This document shows positions 15,028-20,458 of a stretch of 21,372 nucleotides of DNA, piece by piece (position 1 is the stretch's first letter; every line of letters begins with the position of its first letter). This stretch comes from a virus. The notes beneath the pieces were generated by a model. It was not told the DNA's origin and searched no databases. It was given only the letters and a program-made list of their open reading frames with translations. Location: the IMG/VR virus record IMGVR_UViG_3300034073_002121, positions 1 to 21,372 of that record, one strand, 5' to 3'. The position numbers were made by a program, and so were the translations under genes.

Positions 15028-15258
15028 CTGCAGGAATTGAACCAGCTGATCGAAGCGACCTCGAGCGGGCTTGATCATGCGCTCGACCTGCGCCGCGAGC
15101 TCGAGGTGATCGCGCGCGTTGAAAAGGCGCTCGCCACGATCAAGCAAGCGAAGCGCGATAGCGCGGTGGCCTATGGCTACGCTCACTTCACCGTGGCGCA
15201 CGTCGCCGAGCATGTCGTGAAAGCGCACGACCGCAAGACGTTCCACTGGAACGATTGA
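15025..15258 (+). CDS. Small helical protein, second gene of the plus-strand block
   Basis: The product is 77 residues: MLQELNQLIEATSSGLDHAL, a long helix with DLRRELEVIARVEKALATIK, then AYGYAHFTVAHVAEHVVK and a His/Trp-rich end (KAHDRKTFHWND). There are six His residues, five of them in the last 25 or so, which could bind metal, but no known motif is met. It has a strong leader ribosome site 10 bases before ATG. A GC hairpin at 15267-15287 follows the stop by 8 bases. Function is unknown. The small size and position in a hairpin-separated series suggest an accessory gene that can be gained or lost on its own. Confidence 0.75.
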   Translation: MLQELNQLIEATSSGLDHALDLRRELEVIARVEKALATIKQAKRDSAVAYGYAHFTVAHVAEHVVKAHDRKTFHWND

Positions 15259-15266
15259 AAACAGTT

Positions 15267-15287
15267 GCGGGGCGCTTGTCGCCCCGC
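15267..15287 (+). terminator. GC hairpin after the second block gene
   Basis: GCGGGGCG (15267-15274) pairs perfectly with CGCCCCGC (15280-15287), 5-base loop. It follows the stop at 15258 and precedes the third copy of the leader. No T run. Confidence 0.6.
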
Positions 15288-15307
15288 TACACTCAACCCA
15301 CGATCAA

Positions 15308-15328
15308 CCAGAAAGGAACAAGGAAATG
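15308..15328 (+). promoter_or_regulatory. Shared leader/ribosome site, copy 3
   Basis: CCAGAAAGGAACA, then AGGAA-ATG, matches the first two leaders in its first 13 bases. It fixes the start of the third gene at 15326. Confidence 0.8.
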
Positions 15329-15634
15329 CCCAACCTTTTCGCCAAGACGCGCCCCGTCACCCAACCCTACGCGATATACGAGAGCCCGCGCGGGTGGACG
15401 TGGCATGTGTGCAAGACTTACAAGACGGCCGCCAGCGAGGCAAAGGACCACTACGCGCGGTGGTTTGTCTGGGCGACGTCGCCCTACACGGGCGGGTCGT
15501 TCGAGGGCGGCGACACATACAAGCGCGACGTGGTCAACCTCGGGCGGCTTGTCGCGGCAGAGCCCGCATGGATCGAGGCCTATGCGCCGGGGCGCACGCT
15601 ACCGACGCCCGCCGAGCATCTCGCCACAGTCTGA
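15326..15634 (+). CDS. Small aromatic-rich protein, third gene of the block
   Basis: The product is 102 residues. It is rich in Trp, Tyr and Arg: MPNLFAKTRPVTQPYAIYES, then RGWTWHVCKTYKTAASEAKD, HYARWFVWATSPYTGGSFEG and GDTYKRDVVNLGRLVAAEPA. The alternation suggests beta strands with a compact fold; I recognise no domain. It has a strong leader ribosome site and is followed by a CAGCCCC hairpin (15647-15665) and the next gene. It may bind nucleic acid or protein, but this is not shown by any motif. Its sequence composition matches the other block genes. Confidence 0.75.
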   Translation: MPNLFAKTRPVTQPYAIYESPRGWTWHVCKTYKTAASEAKDHYARWFVWATSPYTGGSFEGGDTYKRDVVNLGRLVAAEPAWIEAYAPGRTLPTPAEHLATV

Positions 15635-15646
15635 CGCGCCGGTGCG

Positions 15647-15665
15647 CAGCCCCCTCGAGGGGCTG
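15647..15665 (+). terminator. Hairpin after the third block gene
   Basis: CAGCCCC (15647-15653) pairs with GGGGCTG (15659-15665) around the loop CTCGA. It follows the stop at 15634 by 12 bases and lies before the leader of the fourth gene. No T run is present. Confidence 0.5.
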
Positions 15666-15714
15666 CCATCCCGTGCGCCAGAGGGGCGGGCGATCCACTA
15701 GAAAGGGCGATGCA

Positions 15715-15930
15715 ATGTGCGAGAATCGAGTTGGCTACTGGTTCACACGCTCAAACGGGACCAGCAAGGAATATTTTGTTCGCTGCGGCAACACAGACCC
15801 ATACGGCGGGCGCGCGGTATGCGACGACTGCGCAGGCGATGCTGGCAAGCGCGCCGAGATCGAGCGCGCCGAGGCCTCGATCCGGGCAGACAATGCGGCC
15901 TCGAGGGCGGCGGGTTGGGGCGATTGGTGA
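15715..15930 (+). CDS. Small Cys-containing protein, possible zinc ribbon
   Basis: The product is 71 residues. It begins MCENRVGYWFTRSNGTSKEY, then VRCGNTDPYGGRAVCDDCAG. Cys2, Cys24, Cys36 and Cys39 give a C-x(11)-CxxC grouping that could hold zinc. The second half is a charged Ala/Arg helix (EIERAEASIRADNAASRA) ending GWGDW. The leader TAGAAAGGGCGATGCA precedes the ATG 15715 with an AAAGGG site at about 9 bases; it is a variant of the first three leaders. A longer in-frame opening upstream would run through the preceding gene and hairpin and is rejected. No function is known. A 14-base-stem hairpin follows at 15935. Confidence 0.7.
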   Translation: MCENRVGYWFTRSNGTSKEYFVRCGNTDPYGGRAVCDDCAGDAGKRAEIERAEASIRADNAASRAAGWGDW

Positions 15931-15934
15931 GCCC

Positions 15935-15981
15935 GCCCCGGGATCCGCTGCGCTATTTGGGGGCTTCGCGGATCCCGGGGC
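15935..15981 (+). terminator. Long perfect hairpin after the fourth block gene
   Basis: Arms 15935-15948 (GCCCCGGGATCCGC) and 15968-15981 (GCGGATCCCGGGGC) are perfect 14-base complements around a 19-base loop. It begins 5 bases after the stop at 15930. No T run follows. It marks the edge between the small block genes and the CCGCAGAG repeats. Confidence 0.6.
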
Positions 15982-16010
15982 TCGTGCCCGGGCAACATGG
16001 CGCGCGGGCA

Positions 16011-16117
16011 GAGCGGCGGGGCCGCAGAGAAACATTCCGCCCGGCCCGAGCGGCGGGGTCGCAGAGCCGCGCAAATATTGCGCGGGGGCGGGGAAGCGAA
16101 GCCGCAGAGCCGCAGAG
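16011..16117. repeat. CCGCAGAG repeats, left cluster
   Basis: Exact CCGCAGAG occurs at 16022, 16102 and 16110 (the last two in tandem), with one TCGCAGAG at 16059. A longer 19-base direct repeat, GAGCGGCGGGG-(C/T)-CGCAGAG, spans 16011-16029 and 16048-16066 with one mismatch. There is no open gene here. The right cluster at 16950-17106 uses the same octamer. I cannot name the element. Confidence 0.6.
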
Positions 16118-16199
16118 AAAGAAACCGGTTGTTGTCCGGTTGTTGTTCCGATAGAGTATCCGCAGGGCATTTCCGCCCTCTTAACTAGAAAGGTAGACC

Positions 16200-16895
16200 A
16201 TGCGTGGCATCATCTATCAGGGCCCGAGCCTATACGACGGCAAGCCCATCGTCGTTATCGCGACCTATTCCGAGCGGAACACGAAAACCGGAGGGGTAGT
16301 TCAAACCTATATCCTGCGCGCCGACATGAACCCGCTTGAAGCAAGCAAGACCGGCGACGATGCATCAATCTGTGGCACGTGCCCGCATCGCGGCACGCCC
16401 ACAACCGACCCCGCACGCAAGCAAGCGAAGGGCCGCACGTGTTACGTGAACCTCGGGCAAGGCGTGTTGATCACCTATCGCTCATTCCTGCGCGGCGTGT
16501 ATCCTGACGCGCAGACAACCGACGCGCGGCGCGCGATAGGGCGGGGGCGCGTCGTGCGCGTCGGAACCTATGGCGACCCCGCCGCCGTTCCGTCGCATGT
16601 ATGGGACGACCTGCTAGCAGAGGCGGAATCCCATACCGCATACACGCACGCGTCAGGATGGCGCCCGGAAATCGCGATGCAAAGCGCCGACAGTCTCGAG
16701 CAAGCCCGCGCCCATTGGGCCGAGGGGCGCCGCACGTTCCGCGTGCTTGTCGACCTCGGCGACCTTATGCCCGCGCAAGAGGTCCTATGCCCGGCAAGCA
16801 AGGAAGCAGGGCGCCGCACAACTTGCGCCGCGTGCAAGCTCTGCGGCGGCAATGCCACCCGCTCGCCTAAATCCGTGGCCATCGTGCAGCACTAA
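16200..16895 (+). CDS. Cys-rich phage/plasmid protein (DUF7227-like)
   Basis: The product is 231 residues. It contains ICGTCPHRG near residue 60, then TCYVNLGQGVLITYRSF near 80, RVGTYGDPAAVPSHVW near 123, AMQSADSLEQARAHWAEGRR near 159, and a C-terminal LCPASKEAGRRTTCAACKLC followed by GG. I recognise this series from a widespread phage and plasmid protein family (I believe DUF7227) that may relate to metal or Fe-S binding: seven Cys in CxxC-type sets. No biochemical role is established. The leader TAGAAAGGTAGACC-ATG gives a good site at 16187-16199. A perfect hairpin (16899-16918) ends the gene. It is the last plus gene of the block and is convergent with the nuclease gene at 17033. Family from memory, not searched. 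Confidence 0.8.
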   Translation: MRGIIYQGPSLYDGKPIVVIATYSERNTKTGGVVQTYILRADMNPLEASKTGDDASICGTCPHRGTPTTDPARKQAKGRTCYVNLGQGVLITYRSFLRGVYPDAQTTDARRAIGRGRVVRVGTYGDPAAVPSHVWDDLLAEAESHTAYTHASGWRPEIAMQSADSLEQARAHWAEGRRTFRVLVDLGDLMPAQEVLCPASKEAGRRTTCAACKLCGGNATRSPKSVAIVQH

Positions 16896-16898
16896 GAA

Positions 16899-16918
16899 CC
16901 GGGGGCCTCGGCCCCCGG
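16899..16918. terminator. Perfect hairpin between convergent genes
   Basis: CCGGGGGC (16899-16906) pairs with GCCCCCGG (16911-16918) around CTCG. It starts 4 bases after the stop at 16895 and lies between convergent genes, so it could work as a bidirectional terminator. It has a tight loop and no T run. Confidence 0.65.
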
Positions 16919-16949
16919 ACCTCTCACCTATGCACCCAGTGCATGGGAC

Positions 16950-17106
16950 CCGCAGAGCTATGCACGCCGCGCAGAGCAAAGGCGCAAGGCCGCAGAGCCG
17001 CAGAGCCGCAGAGCTATGCACCAGACGCATACCTACAACGAACCCGCAGAGCCCAAACCAAGCCGCAGAGCCGCAGAGCAACGAGCCTCGCAGCGAACCC
17101 GCAGAG
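16950..17106. repeat. CCGCAGAG repeats, right cluster
   Basis: Exact CCGCAGAG starts at 16950, 16990, 16998, 17006, 17044, 17063, 17071 and 17099, with a GCGCAGAG at 16969. Three copies in a row at 16990-17013 are head to tail. CTATGCAC also recurs (near 16927, 16957 and 17014). The right end lies inside the coding end of the nuclease gene, where the reverse-strand CTCTGCGG is translated. Confidence 0.8.
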
Positions 17107-17473
17107 CATCAAACATAGGGCCAAGAGCCTCGAACCTCGCACCCTCAGTCCCCGAGACCCCAGTTTTTCTAAGGTCTAGTCCTTTGTCCCCGTCAAAAAG
17201 GTGAATGAATCCAGTGGCTTGGGTCTTTACCAAGAAAAAAGTGGAGCCTCCGCGAGCCCAGTAGGCTAAATTCCACGCAACCTGATGGGGGCTAACCAGA
17301 ACCGCGTTGTTCTTTGATACTTTGAGTTCGCACCAAAAAGGCAGCCCATCCCACACGATATGGACATCAGGAACCCCGCCTCCGTGGGCGTTTTCTATGC
17401 GTGTAGCGAATGCCTTCGGGGGCAGGTTAGTTCTGATCTGTGTCCAGAAGTTCGATTCGGGGCCTTGGCTCAC
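17033..17473 (-). CDS. VRR-NUC/PD-(D/E)XK-like nuclease with repeat-encoded tail
   Basis: The product is 146 residues. Residues 1-90 match a small PD-(D/E)XK enzyme of the VRR-NUC type: E27 in TRIENAHGGG, PD at 35-36 (GVPDVHIVW), E49-L-K51 (FWCELKVS) and a following SPHQVAWNLAYWA helix with Q64. These would bind Mg and cut branched or damaged DNA; such proteins often accompany phage replication or packaging genes. The start is GTG 17471-17473, inside the small terminase gene (47-base overlap), giving MSQGPESNFWTQIRTN. The last 25 or so residues (VRCEARCSAALRLGLGSAGSL) are read through CTCTGCGG repeats, so the natural C-terminus was probably shorter. TAG is the stop. All motif residues are present. 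Confidence 0.75.
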   Translation of the reverse strand: MSQGPESNFWTQIRTNLPPKAFATRIENAHGGGVPDVHIVWDGLPFWCELKVSKNNAVLVSPHQVAWNLAYWARGGSTFFLVKTQATGFIHLFDGDKGLDLRKTGVSGTEGARFEALGPMFDALRVRCEARCSAALRLGLGSAGSL

Positions 17474-17975
17474 GGGGTGTCACATCCTTGAACTTGCCCT
17501 CGATCTGGAAGGCTTGGGGATACATCTGTTGAAGCTTGGCGAGACGGGAGACAATCTCATCCTTCGACATCTGATCGATCTGGTTGATGTTCTCGCGCCG
17601 GTCAACAGTCAACCCGCCGAGGGCAGACCTGATCTTCTCAGCGTTGATCGCAGCCGAGAAGTGACCAGCCTCCTCAGCACCCTTCGACAACTCCGACAGG
17701 CGTTGCAGCTGGCCGATGGTGGTGACCCCATACCGACGCTCTCGCTCCTCGCGAAGCTCTTGGATGTAGTCGAGAACGTGGGGGAAATCCCGCCCGTTGA
17801 GAAGCTTCGACGCGATCTCTCGTGCGGTGGTGTGAGCATACCCAGCCTGCCGGGCACACTCAGCATTCGAGAACACCCCCTCGACATACTTCTGAGCGAA
17901 CGTCATCTGCCGGTTGGTGAGCTTGCGCCCATGCTCTTCCTCGAGCCGTTCTTTGACTTCCTTCGATACCTTCAC
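17427..17975 (-). CDS. terS: Terminase small subunit
   Basis: The product is 182 residues from GTG 17973-17975, preceded by a perfect AAGGAGG site 7 bases away; a longer frame to 18017 lacks any such site. It matches the Terminase_2 (PF03592) plan: KLTNRQMTFAQKYVEG, SNAECARQAGY and TTAREIASKLLNG as the helix-turn-helix DNA-binding domain (about residues 16-65), then a coiled-coil oligomer helix (VLDYIQELREERERRYGVT) and a Glu/Lys-rich end. It recognises packaging-site DNA and stimulates the large subunit. It is about 10 kb from the large terminase and separated from it by a plus-strand block, which is unusual. A promoter candidate lies just upstream (18003-18031) in the TGAGGACA-rich region. 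Confidence 0.85.
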   Translation of the reverse strand: MKVSKEVKERLEEEHGRKLTNRQMTFAQKYVEGVFSNAECARQAGYAHTTAREIASKLLNGRDFPHVLDYIQELREERERRYGVTTIGQLQRLSELSKGAEEAGHFSAAINAEKIRSALGGLTVDRRENINQIDQMSKDEIVSRLAKLQQMYPQAFQIEGKFKDVTPREPRPRIELLDTDQN

Positions 17976-18002
17976 AGCCGCGCCTCCTTGTGCGTTTTTG
18001 CA

Positions 18003-18031
18003 ACAATAGAACAACAACCCAAACCGGGCAA
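18003..18031 (-). promoter_or_regulatory. Putative promoter for the small terminase
   Basis: On the minus strand TTGCCC (18026-18031), 17 bases, then TATTGT (18003-18008). Each hexamer matches 4 of 6 consensus positions. Transcription would start near 17996, only about 20 bases before the GTG start. A TGAGGACA box lies 14 bases upstream of the -35. Confidence 0.3.
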
Positions 18032-18044
18032 GACAGGGCCAAGC

Positions 18045-18369
18045 TGAGGACAGCTGAGGCGGAGCAACTGTCCTCAGCTGTCCTCAGGTGTCCTCAAATT
18101 TGCCCCTGAAACCCCCCTTCCCAGAGGTGTTTGTTGTCAGGTTGCATGGAAACAGCAGGCACAGGGCATGTAGACAACACAAAGTGAGGACAGTGAGGAC
18201 ACTTGGCAAAATGAACTGTCCTCAGGCAAGTGACCCGTAACCCATTGATCTGTTTCAAGAAAAAGAGGGGTGAGGACAGTGAGGACGCTGAGGCGGGTCA
18301 TTCCCACTTTTTTTTTTCAGAAAACGAAAATCATTCAGCCCGGAAAAGTGTCCTCACTGTCCTCACCCC
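18045..18369. repeat. TGAGGACA box array with 20-base inverted repeat
   Basis: TGAGGACA is at 18045, 18185, 18194 and 18271; TGTCCTCA at 18069, 18079, 18089, 18217, 18349 and 18358, each 8 bases; a degenerate TGAGGACG is at 18280. Three lie exactly 10 bases apart (18069, 18079, 18089); the paired boxes at 18185, 18271 and 18349 are 9 bases apart. The two strings 18267-18286 and 18350-18369 are perfect 20-base complements around 63 bases that include ten consecutive T (18308-18317). Such phased boxes next to an AT-rich segment are what replication iterons or cooperative operators look like. I cannot name the protein that would bind them. Confidence 0.85.
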
Positions 18370-18411
18370 CTCCCAGACCCAAGGTCCGAGGCCCAAGCCC
18401 CACCCTCCTGC

Positions 18412-18460
18412 TGTGCATTTATGCACACAACTCGCCCCTTGCTCCTGCATTTCTGCACAC
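18412..18460. promoter_or_regulatory. Two TGTGCAT-type operator candidates
   Basis: TGTGCATTTATGCACA (18412-18427) is a perfect palindrome with a 2-base centre. A second partial copy TGCATTTCTGCACAC (18446-18460) repeats 14 of 15 bases of the first at exactly 32 bases distance, about three helix turns. They lie directly upstream of the promoter at 18474, where a repressor or activator could act. Confidence 0.5.
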
Positions 18461-18473
18461 GATCTTCCCGCGC

Positions 18474-18502
18474 TTGACAACCTCCTCGACCGGCCCTAGT
18501 CT
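18474..18502 (+). promoter_or_regulatory. Promoter of the right plus-strand genes
   Basis: TTGACA (18474-18479) is a perfect -35; after 17 bases TAGTCT (18497-18502) is a weak -10 (3 of 6). It sits just after the operator candidates and about 35 bases before the first ATG at 18536. The GC-rich spacer and weak -10 resemble alphaproteobacterial promoters. Confidence 0.55.
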
Positions 18503-18535
18503 ACAACCATTCAACAACTACGGAAGGAAGCAGAG

Positions 18536-18847
18536 ATGAACTACGCGAACCTGATCAGCTACAGCGACGTTGCGCCTTACGAGGTGTTGGCTGTGAGCAA
18601 GAGCGGCAGGCAGATCACGGTGCGGGCCATGCGTGCCGAGCGTGACCCGAGCTGGAAGCCTGAGATCGTGCCCGGTGGGTTTCTGGGGCACTACGTCAAC
18701 CAGAGTGAGCAGCGTTGGATCATCACCCCTAACGAGAGTGGGGAGCCGATGAAAGCGCACAAGCGCGCCGATGGTTACTACTGGTCTGCGTTTGGCAAGC
18801 ACCGGCTCGAGGCCCAGCCTCGCGCGTTCTACGACTACAACTTCTGA
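18536..18847 (+). CDS. Small phage protein of unknown function
   Basis: The product is 103 residues: MNYANLISYSDVAPYEVLAV, then VRAMRAERDPSWKPEIVPGG, FLGHYVNQSEQRWIITPNES and AQPRAFYDYNF at the end. I recognise it as a conserved phage-encoded family with MKAERDP-type and FYDYNF endings and unassigned function. The start follows GGAAGGAAGCAGAG at ideal spacing and is the first gene after the promoter at 18474. The 20-base gap to the next gene holds its GAGGAG site. Its place as first gene of the rightward operon suggests early expression. Confidence 0.75.
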   Translation: MNYANLISYSDVAPYEVLAVSKSGRQITVRAMRAERDPSWKPEIVPGGFLGHYVNQSEQRWIITPNESGEPMKAHKRADGYYWSAFGKHRLEAQPRAFYDYNF

Positions 18848-18866
18848 TCAACGAGGAGACATACCA

Positions 18867-19049
18867 ATGAGCGTGAATCTTTATTTAGCCGAGCAGGCAG
18901 AGCTGCTGCGTGCCGAACATGGCGGCACATGGGGCGAGCATCCAGACTTCCCTGTTTCTGATTGGATGTATGAAGCGTCCAACGGCGACACCCGTTTAGG
19001 GTATTGGGAGTGGTGCGTTGCGAGCCTTCCGGATGAGGAGACAGACTGA
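18867..19049 (+). CDS. Small Trp-rich phage protein
   Basis: The product is 60 residues: MSVNLYLAEQAELLRAEHGG, then TWGEHPDFPVSDWMYEASNG, then DTRLGYWEWCVASLPDEET. The YPVSDW and NGDTRLGYWEW core is shared by many small phage proteins of unknown function. The ATG 18867 follows GAGGAGACATACCA, a strong site. An upstream in-frame start at 18771 would overlap the preceding gene for 77 bases and lacks a site, so it is rejected. The stop overlaps the next start (TGATG). No function is known; its hydrophobic-aromatic pattern suggests a binding protein. Confidence 0.75.
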   Translation: MSVNLYLAEQAELLRAEHGGTWGEHPDFPVSDWMYEASNGDTRLGYWEWCVASLPDEETD

Positions 19050-19309
19050 TGATCAACACTCCGCTGCGTTTTAAGATGGTTCGGACCGCTGACGGCGGCA
19101 CGACGTTGGTGAAGAATGTCACCCTAGACTGGGCTCTTGAGTGGTGGGAGGAGCATGAGGTCTGCCCCGAGTGTGAGGGCTCTGGGCGGGTAGAGGTTGA
19201 GTATGTGCGTGGGTACGGCCCCAACGCTGGTTTGGGTTATCGCTGGGATGTGTGCGAGGAGTGCAAGGGCCAAGGCACGACACCCGTGGAGGGAGATGGC
19301 GATGAATGA
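19049..19309 (+). CDS. CxxCxGxG zinc-binding protein, DnaJ-like motif
   Basis: The product is 86 residues. It has two DnaJ-type half-sites: CPECEGSGRV (near residues 39-48) and CEECKGQG (near 69-76), separated by a Gly/Tyr-rich loop. Four Cys would hold one zinc ion, as in the zinc-binding repeats of DnaJ. The rest is short (MINTPLRFKMVRTADGGTTL and DWALEWWEEHEV at the start, then a Gly/Glu tail). No J domain is present, so it is not a chaperone itself; many phages carry such small zinc proteins. It overlaps both neighbours: TGATG at 19047-19051 and about 8 bases at its end. Function unknown. Confidence 0.8.
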   Translation: MINTPLRFKMVRTADGGTTLVKNVTLDWALEWWEEHEVCPECEGSGRVEVEYVRGYGPNAGLGYRWDVCEECKGQGTTPVEGDGDE

Positions 19310-20144
19310 CATCATGAGTGTTACGGCTCTGGTTCGCGACTACCTTCAGTTGCACAACCCTGCCTTGATCCTGACGCTTTCGGAGGGTCAGTACTTCGAG
19401 TTGTCGGACGAGGTGATGGACGCTGCCGAAGATCTGGCCAAGGACATTACGATACGCAAGGAGGTAACTGGGAGGGCTTTTCTTCCTGAGGATGCCCGGC
19501 TGCCTGCCCAGCCAACGATCCTGTGGGCCAAGATGATGAAAGACAACATCATGGTTTGCCACGAGCCGATTTCTAATGCTGGGAAGGTCCGTGTGGTGGC
19601 GTATTCTGGGTACATGCCGCCGCTGGTTTTGGGGGAGTATGCTCCGGGCAGTGTCGAGGCATCTATCAACAGGGCGAGCCCTCACAAGGAGCACGCTGAG
19701 ATCAACGAGATGAGCCGAGCCGCGACGGTTGTCCTAGTAGCGGCTACTTTGGCCCTGATCAACGCTCCGAGGATCACGAAGCGTGTTGTGGCTGGCACGC
19801 GCCAGAGCCGCCGGGCTGCGGCTCGCAAGATCGGGGCCAACCCGGAGCAGTGGCATCGTGTGGAGTGGGACCTGACGAAGCCGAAGGTTGAGCGTGGCGA
19901 ACGTCTGGGCAAGGGGTGGCATATGCCTCTGCATTATACGCGCGGGCACTGGCGTCGGTCTGATGAGGGGCGTGGGAAGGCTGTGCTGTTACCGGGCAAG
20001 GGGTGGCACACATGGGTTGACGGGTACTGGTCTGGGCATCCGTCGTATGGGATCAAGCGCGCGGTTTATGCGCCGAGGATAGGAGAGAAGGGTGCAAGCG
20101 GAGATCGACATGCTGCGTTCGAAGGTAGCGAAGCAGCGCAGTGA
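19302..20144 (+). CDS. Conserved phage protein, His/Trp-rich C-terminus
   Basis: The product is about 280 residues. The ATG at 19302 has a GGAGG site 9 bases away; an ATG at 19296 is only 3 bases from it. The middle has one hydrophobic stretch (AATVVLVAATLALINAP), which may be buried rather than a membrane segment. The end holds a conserved pattern, HYTRGHWRRSDE then GKGWHTWVDGYWSGHPSYG and YAPRIG. I recognise a widespread phage family with the LALINTPR and VRGHWR blocks and unknown function. It ends inside the start of a GTG-start coiled-coil gene (about 50-base overlap). A structural or DNA-binding role is possible from the basic residues, but no motif shows it. Confidence 0.75.
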   Translation: MNDIMSVTALVRDYLQLHNPALILTLSEGQYFELSDEVMDAAEDLAKDITIRKEVTGRAFLPEDARLPAQPTILWAKMMKDNIMVCHEPISNAGKVRVVAYSGYMPPLVLGEYAPGSVEASINRASPHKEHAEINEMSRAATVVLVAATLALINAPRITKRVVAGTRQSRRAAARKIGANPEQWHRVEWDLTKPKVERGERLGKGWHMPLHYTRGHWRRSDEGRGKAVLLPGKGWHTWVDGYWSGHPSYGIKRAVYAPRIGEKGASGDRHAAFEGSEAAQ

Positions 20145-20253
20145 GATAGCGCGGTTGCAGCAGGTTGTTGCGCGGCTGGCGACGGAGAAGGCTGAGTTGC
20201 TGTTGGATTTGAAGATGTACAAGCAGGAGCTGGAGAAGAACGATGTTGAGTAA
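20092..20253 (+). CDS. Short coiled-coil protein with GTG start
   Basis: The product is 53 residues: MQAEIDMLRSKVAKQRSEIA, then RLQQVVARLATEKAELLLDL and KMYKQELEKNDVE. Leucines and other hydrophobics recur at 7-residue steps, a classic coiled coil (dimer or trimer). GTG 20092 has an AGGAGAGAAG site just upstream. It overlaps the previous gene for about 50 bases and the next for 11 bases. The coil fills the protein, so it may be an oligomerisation partner, scaffold or anti-host factor; nothing further is visible. A shorter version from ATG 20110 is possible. Confidence 0.65.
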   Translation: MQAEIDMLRSKVAKQRSEIARLQQVVARLATEKAELLLDLKMYKQELEKNDVE

Positions 20254-20458
20254 GGAACAGCAGGACAAGTTCTTGGATTCTTTGCCTGAGGATGCGGCGA
20301 TTTCGGACATGGCGGCGATGACGTTGGTGATAGCGAGTGTGTATGAGCTCGATGTTTCCGAGTTCAAGGTGTTGATTTTGACGCTGGCGACGGCGGTTGA
20401 GAGTGGGAGTTATGAGAGGTTGCTGGCTGACAACCAGCGTCAGCGGAGGATGAACTGA
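20243..20458 (+). CDS. Small helical protein of unknown function
   Basis: The product is 71 residues: MLSKEQQDKFLDSLPEDAAI, then DMAAMTLVIASVYELDVSEF and KVLILTLATAVESGSYERLL with a basic end. It is predicted helical with two hydrophobic stretches that are too short and polar to be clear membrane helices. ATG 20243 is preceded by GGAG at about 8 bases. It overlaps the coiled-coil gene by 11 bases and its stop touches the next start (TGATG). It is of a kind often found in early phage operons. I do not recognise the family. Confidence 0.7.
   Translation: MLSKEQQDKFLDSLPEDAAISDMAAMTLVIASVYELDVSEFKVLILTLATAVESGSYERLLADNQRQRRMN

Larger units (their letters stand above)
17976..18535. other. Divergent control region, no gene
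   Basis: This 560-base region separates the small terminase (leftward) from the small plus-strand genes (rightward). It contains nine exact TGAGGACA/TGTCCTCA boxes, an AT-rich core with a run of ten T, two TGTGCAT-type operator candidates and promoter candidates on both strands. GTTGTC (18133-18138) and GACAAC (18173-18178) form one further weak inverted repeat. No open frame with a ribosome site was seen in it. It may be an operator array, a replication origin, or both. Confidence 0.6.

Noticed and set aside
15265-15714. N-terminal extension of the 71-residue Cys protein by 150 codons
   Set aside because: It runs through a hairpin and the whole third block gene in another frame; the AAAGGG site points to ATG 15715.
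15710-16339. Plus-strand frames overlapping the fourth block gene and the left CCGCAGAG cluster
   Set aside because: Their translations are repeat-like (GRRAAG-type) and Arg-rich and arise from GC repeats; no ribosome site is seen.
16011-17106. CRISPR array
   Set aside because: The octamer is too short, spacing is irregular and there are no uniform spacers or cas genes.
16943-17204. Plus-strand frames through the right CCGCAGAG cluster (PQSRRAAEPQ-type)
   Set aside because: These are translated short repeats with no start signal and are opposite to the nuclease gene.
18230-18539. Plus-strand frames of 89 codons in the control region
   Set aside because: They cross the box array and the poly-T run, have no ribosome site, and end in the leader of the real gene at 18536.
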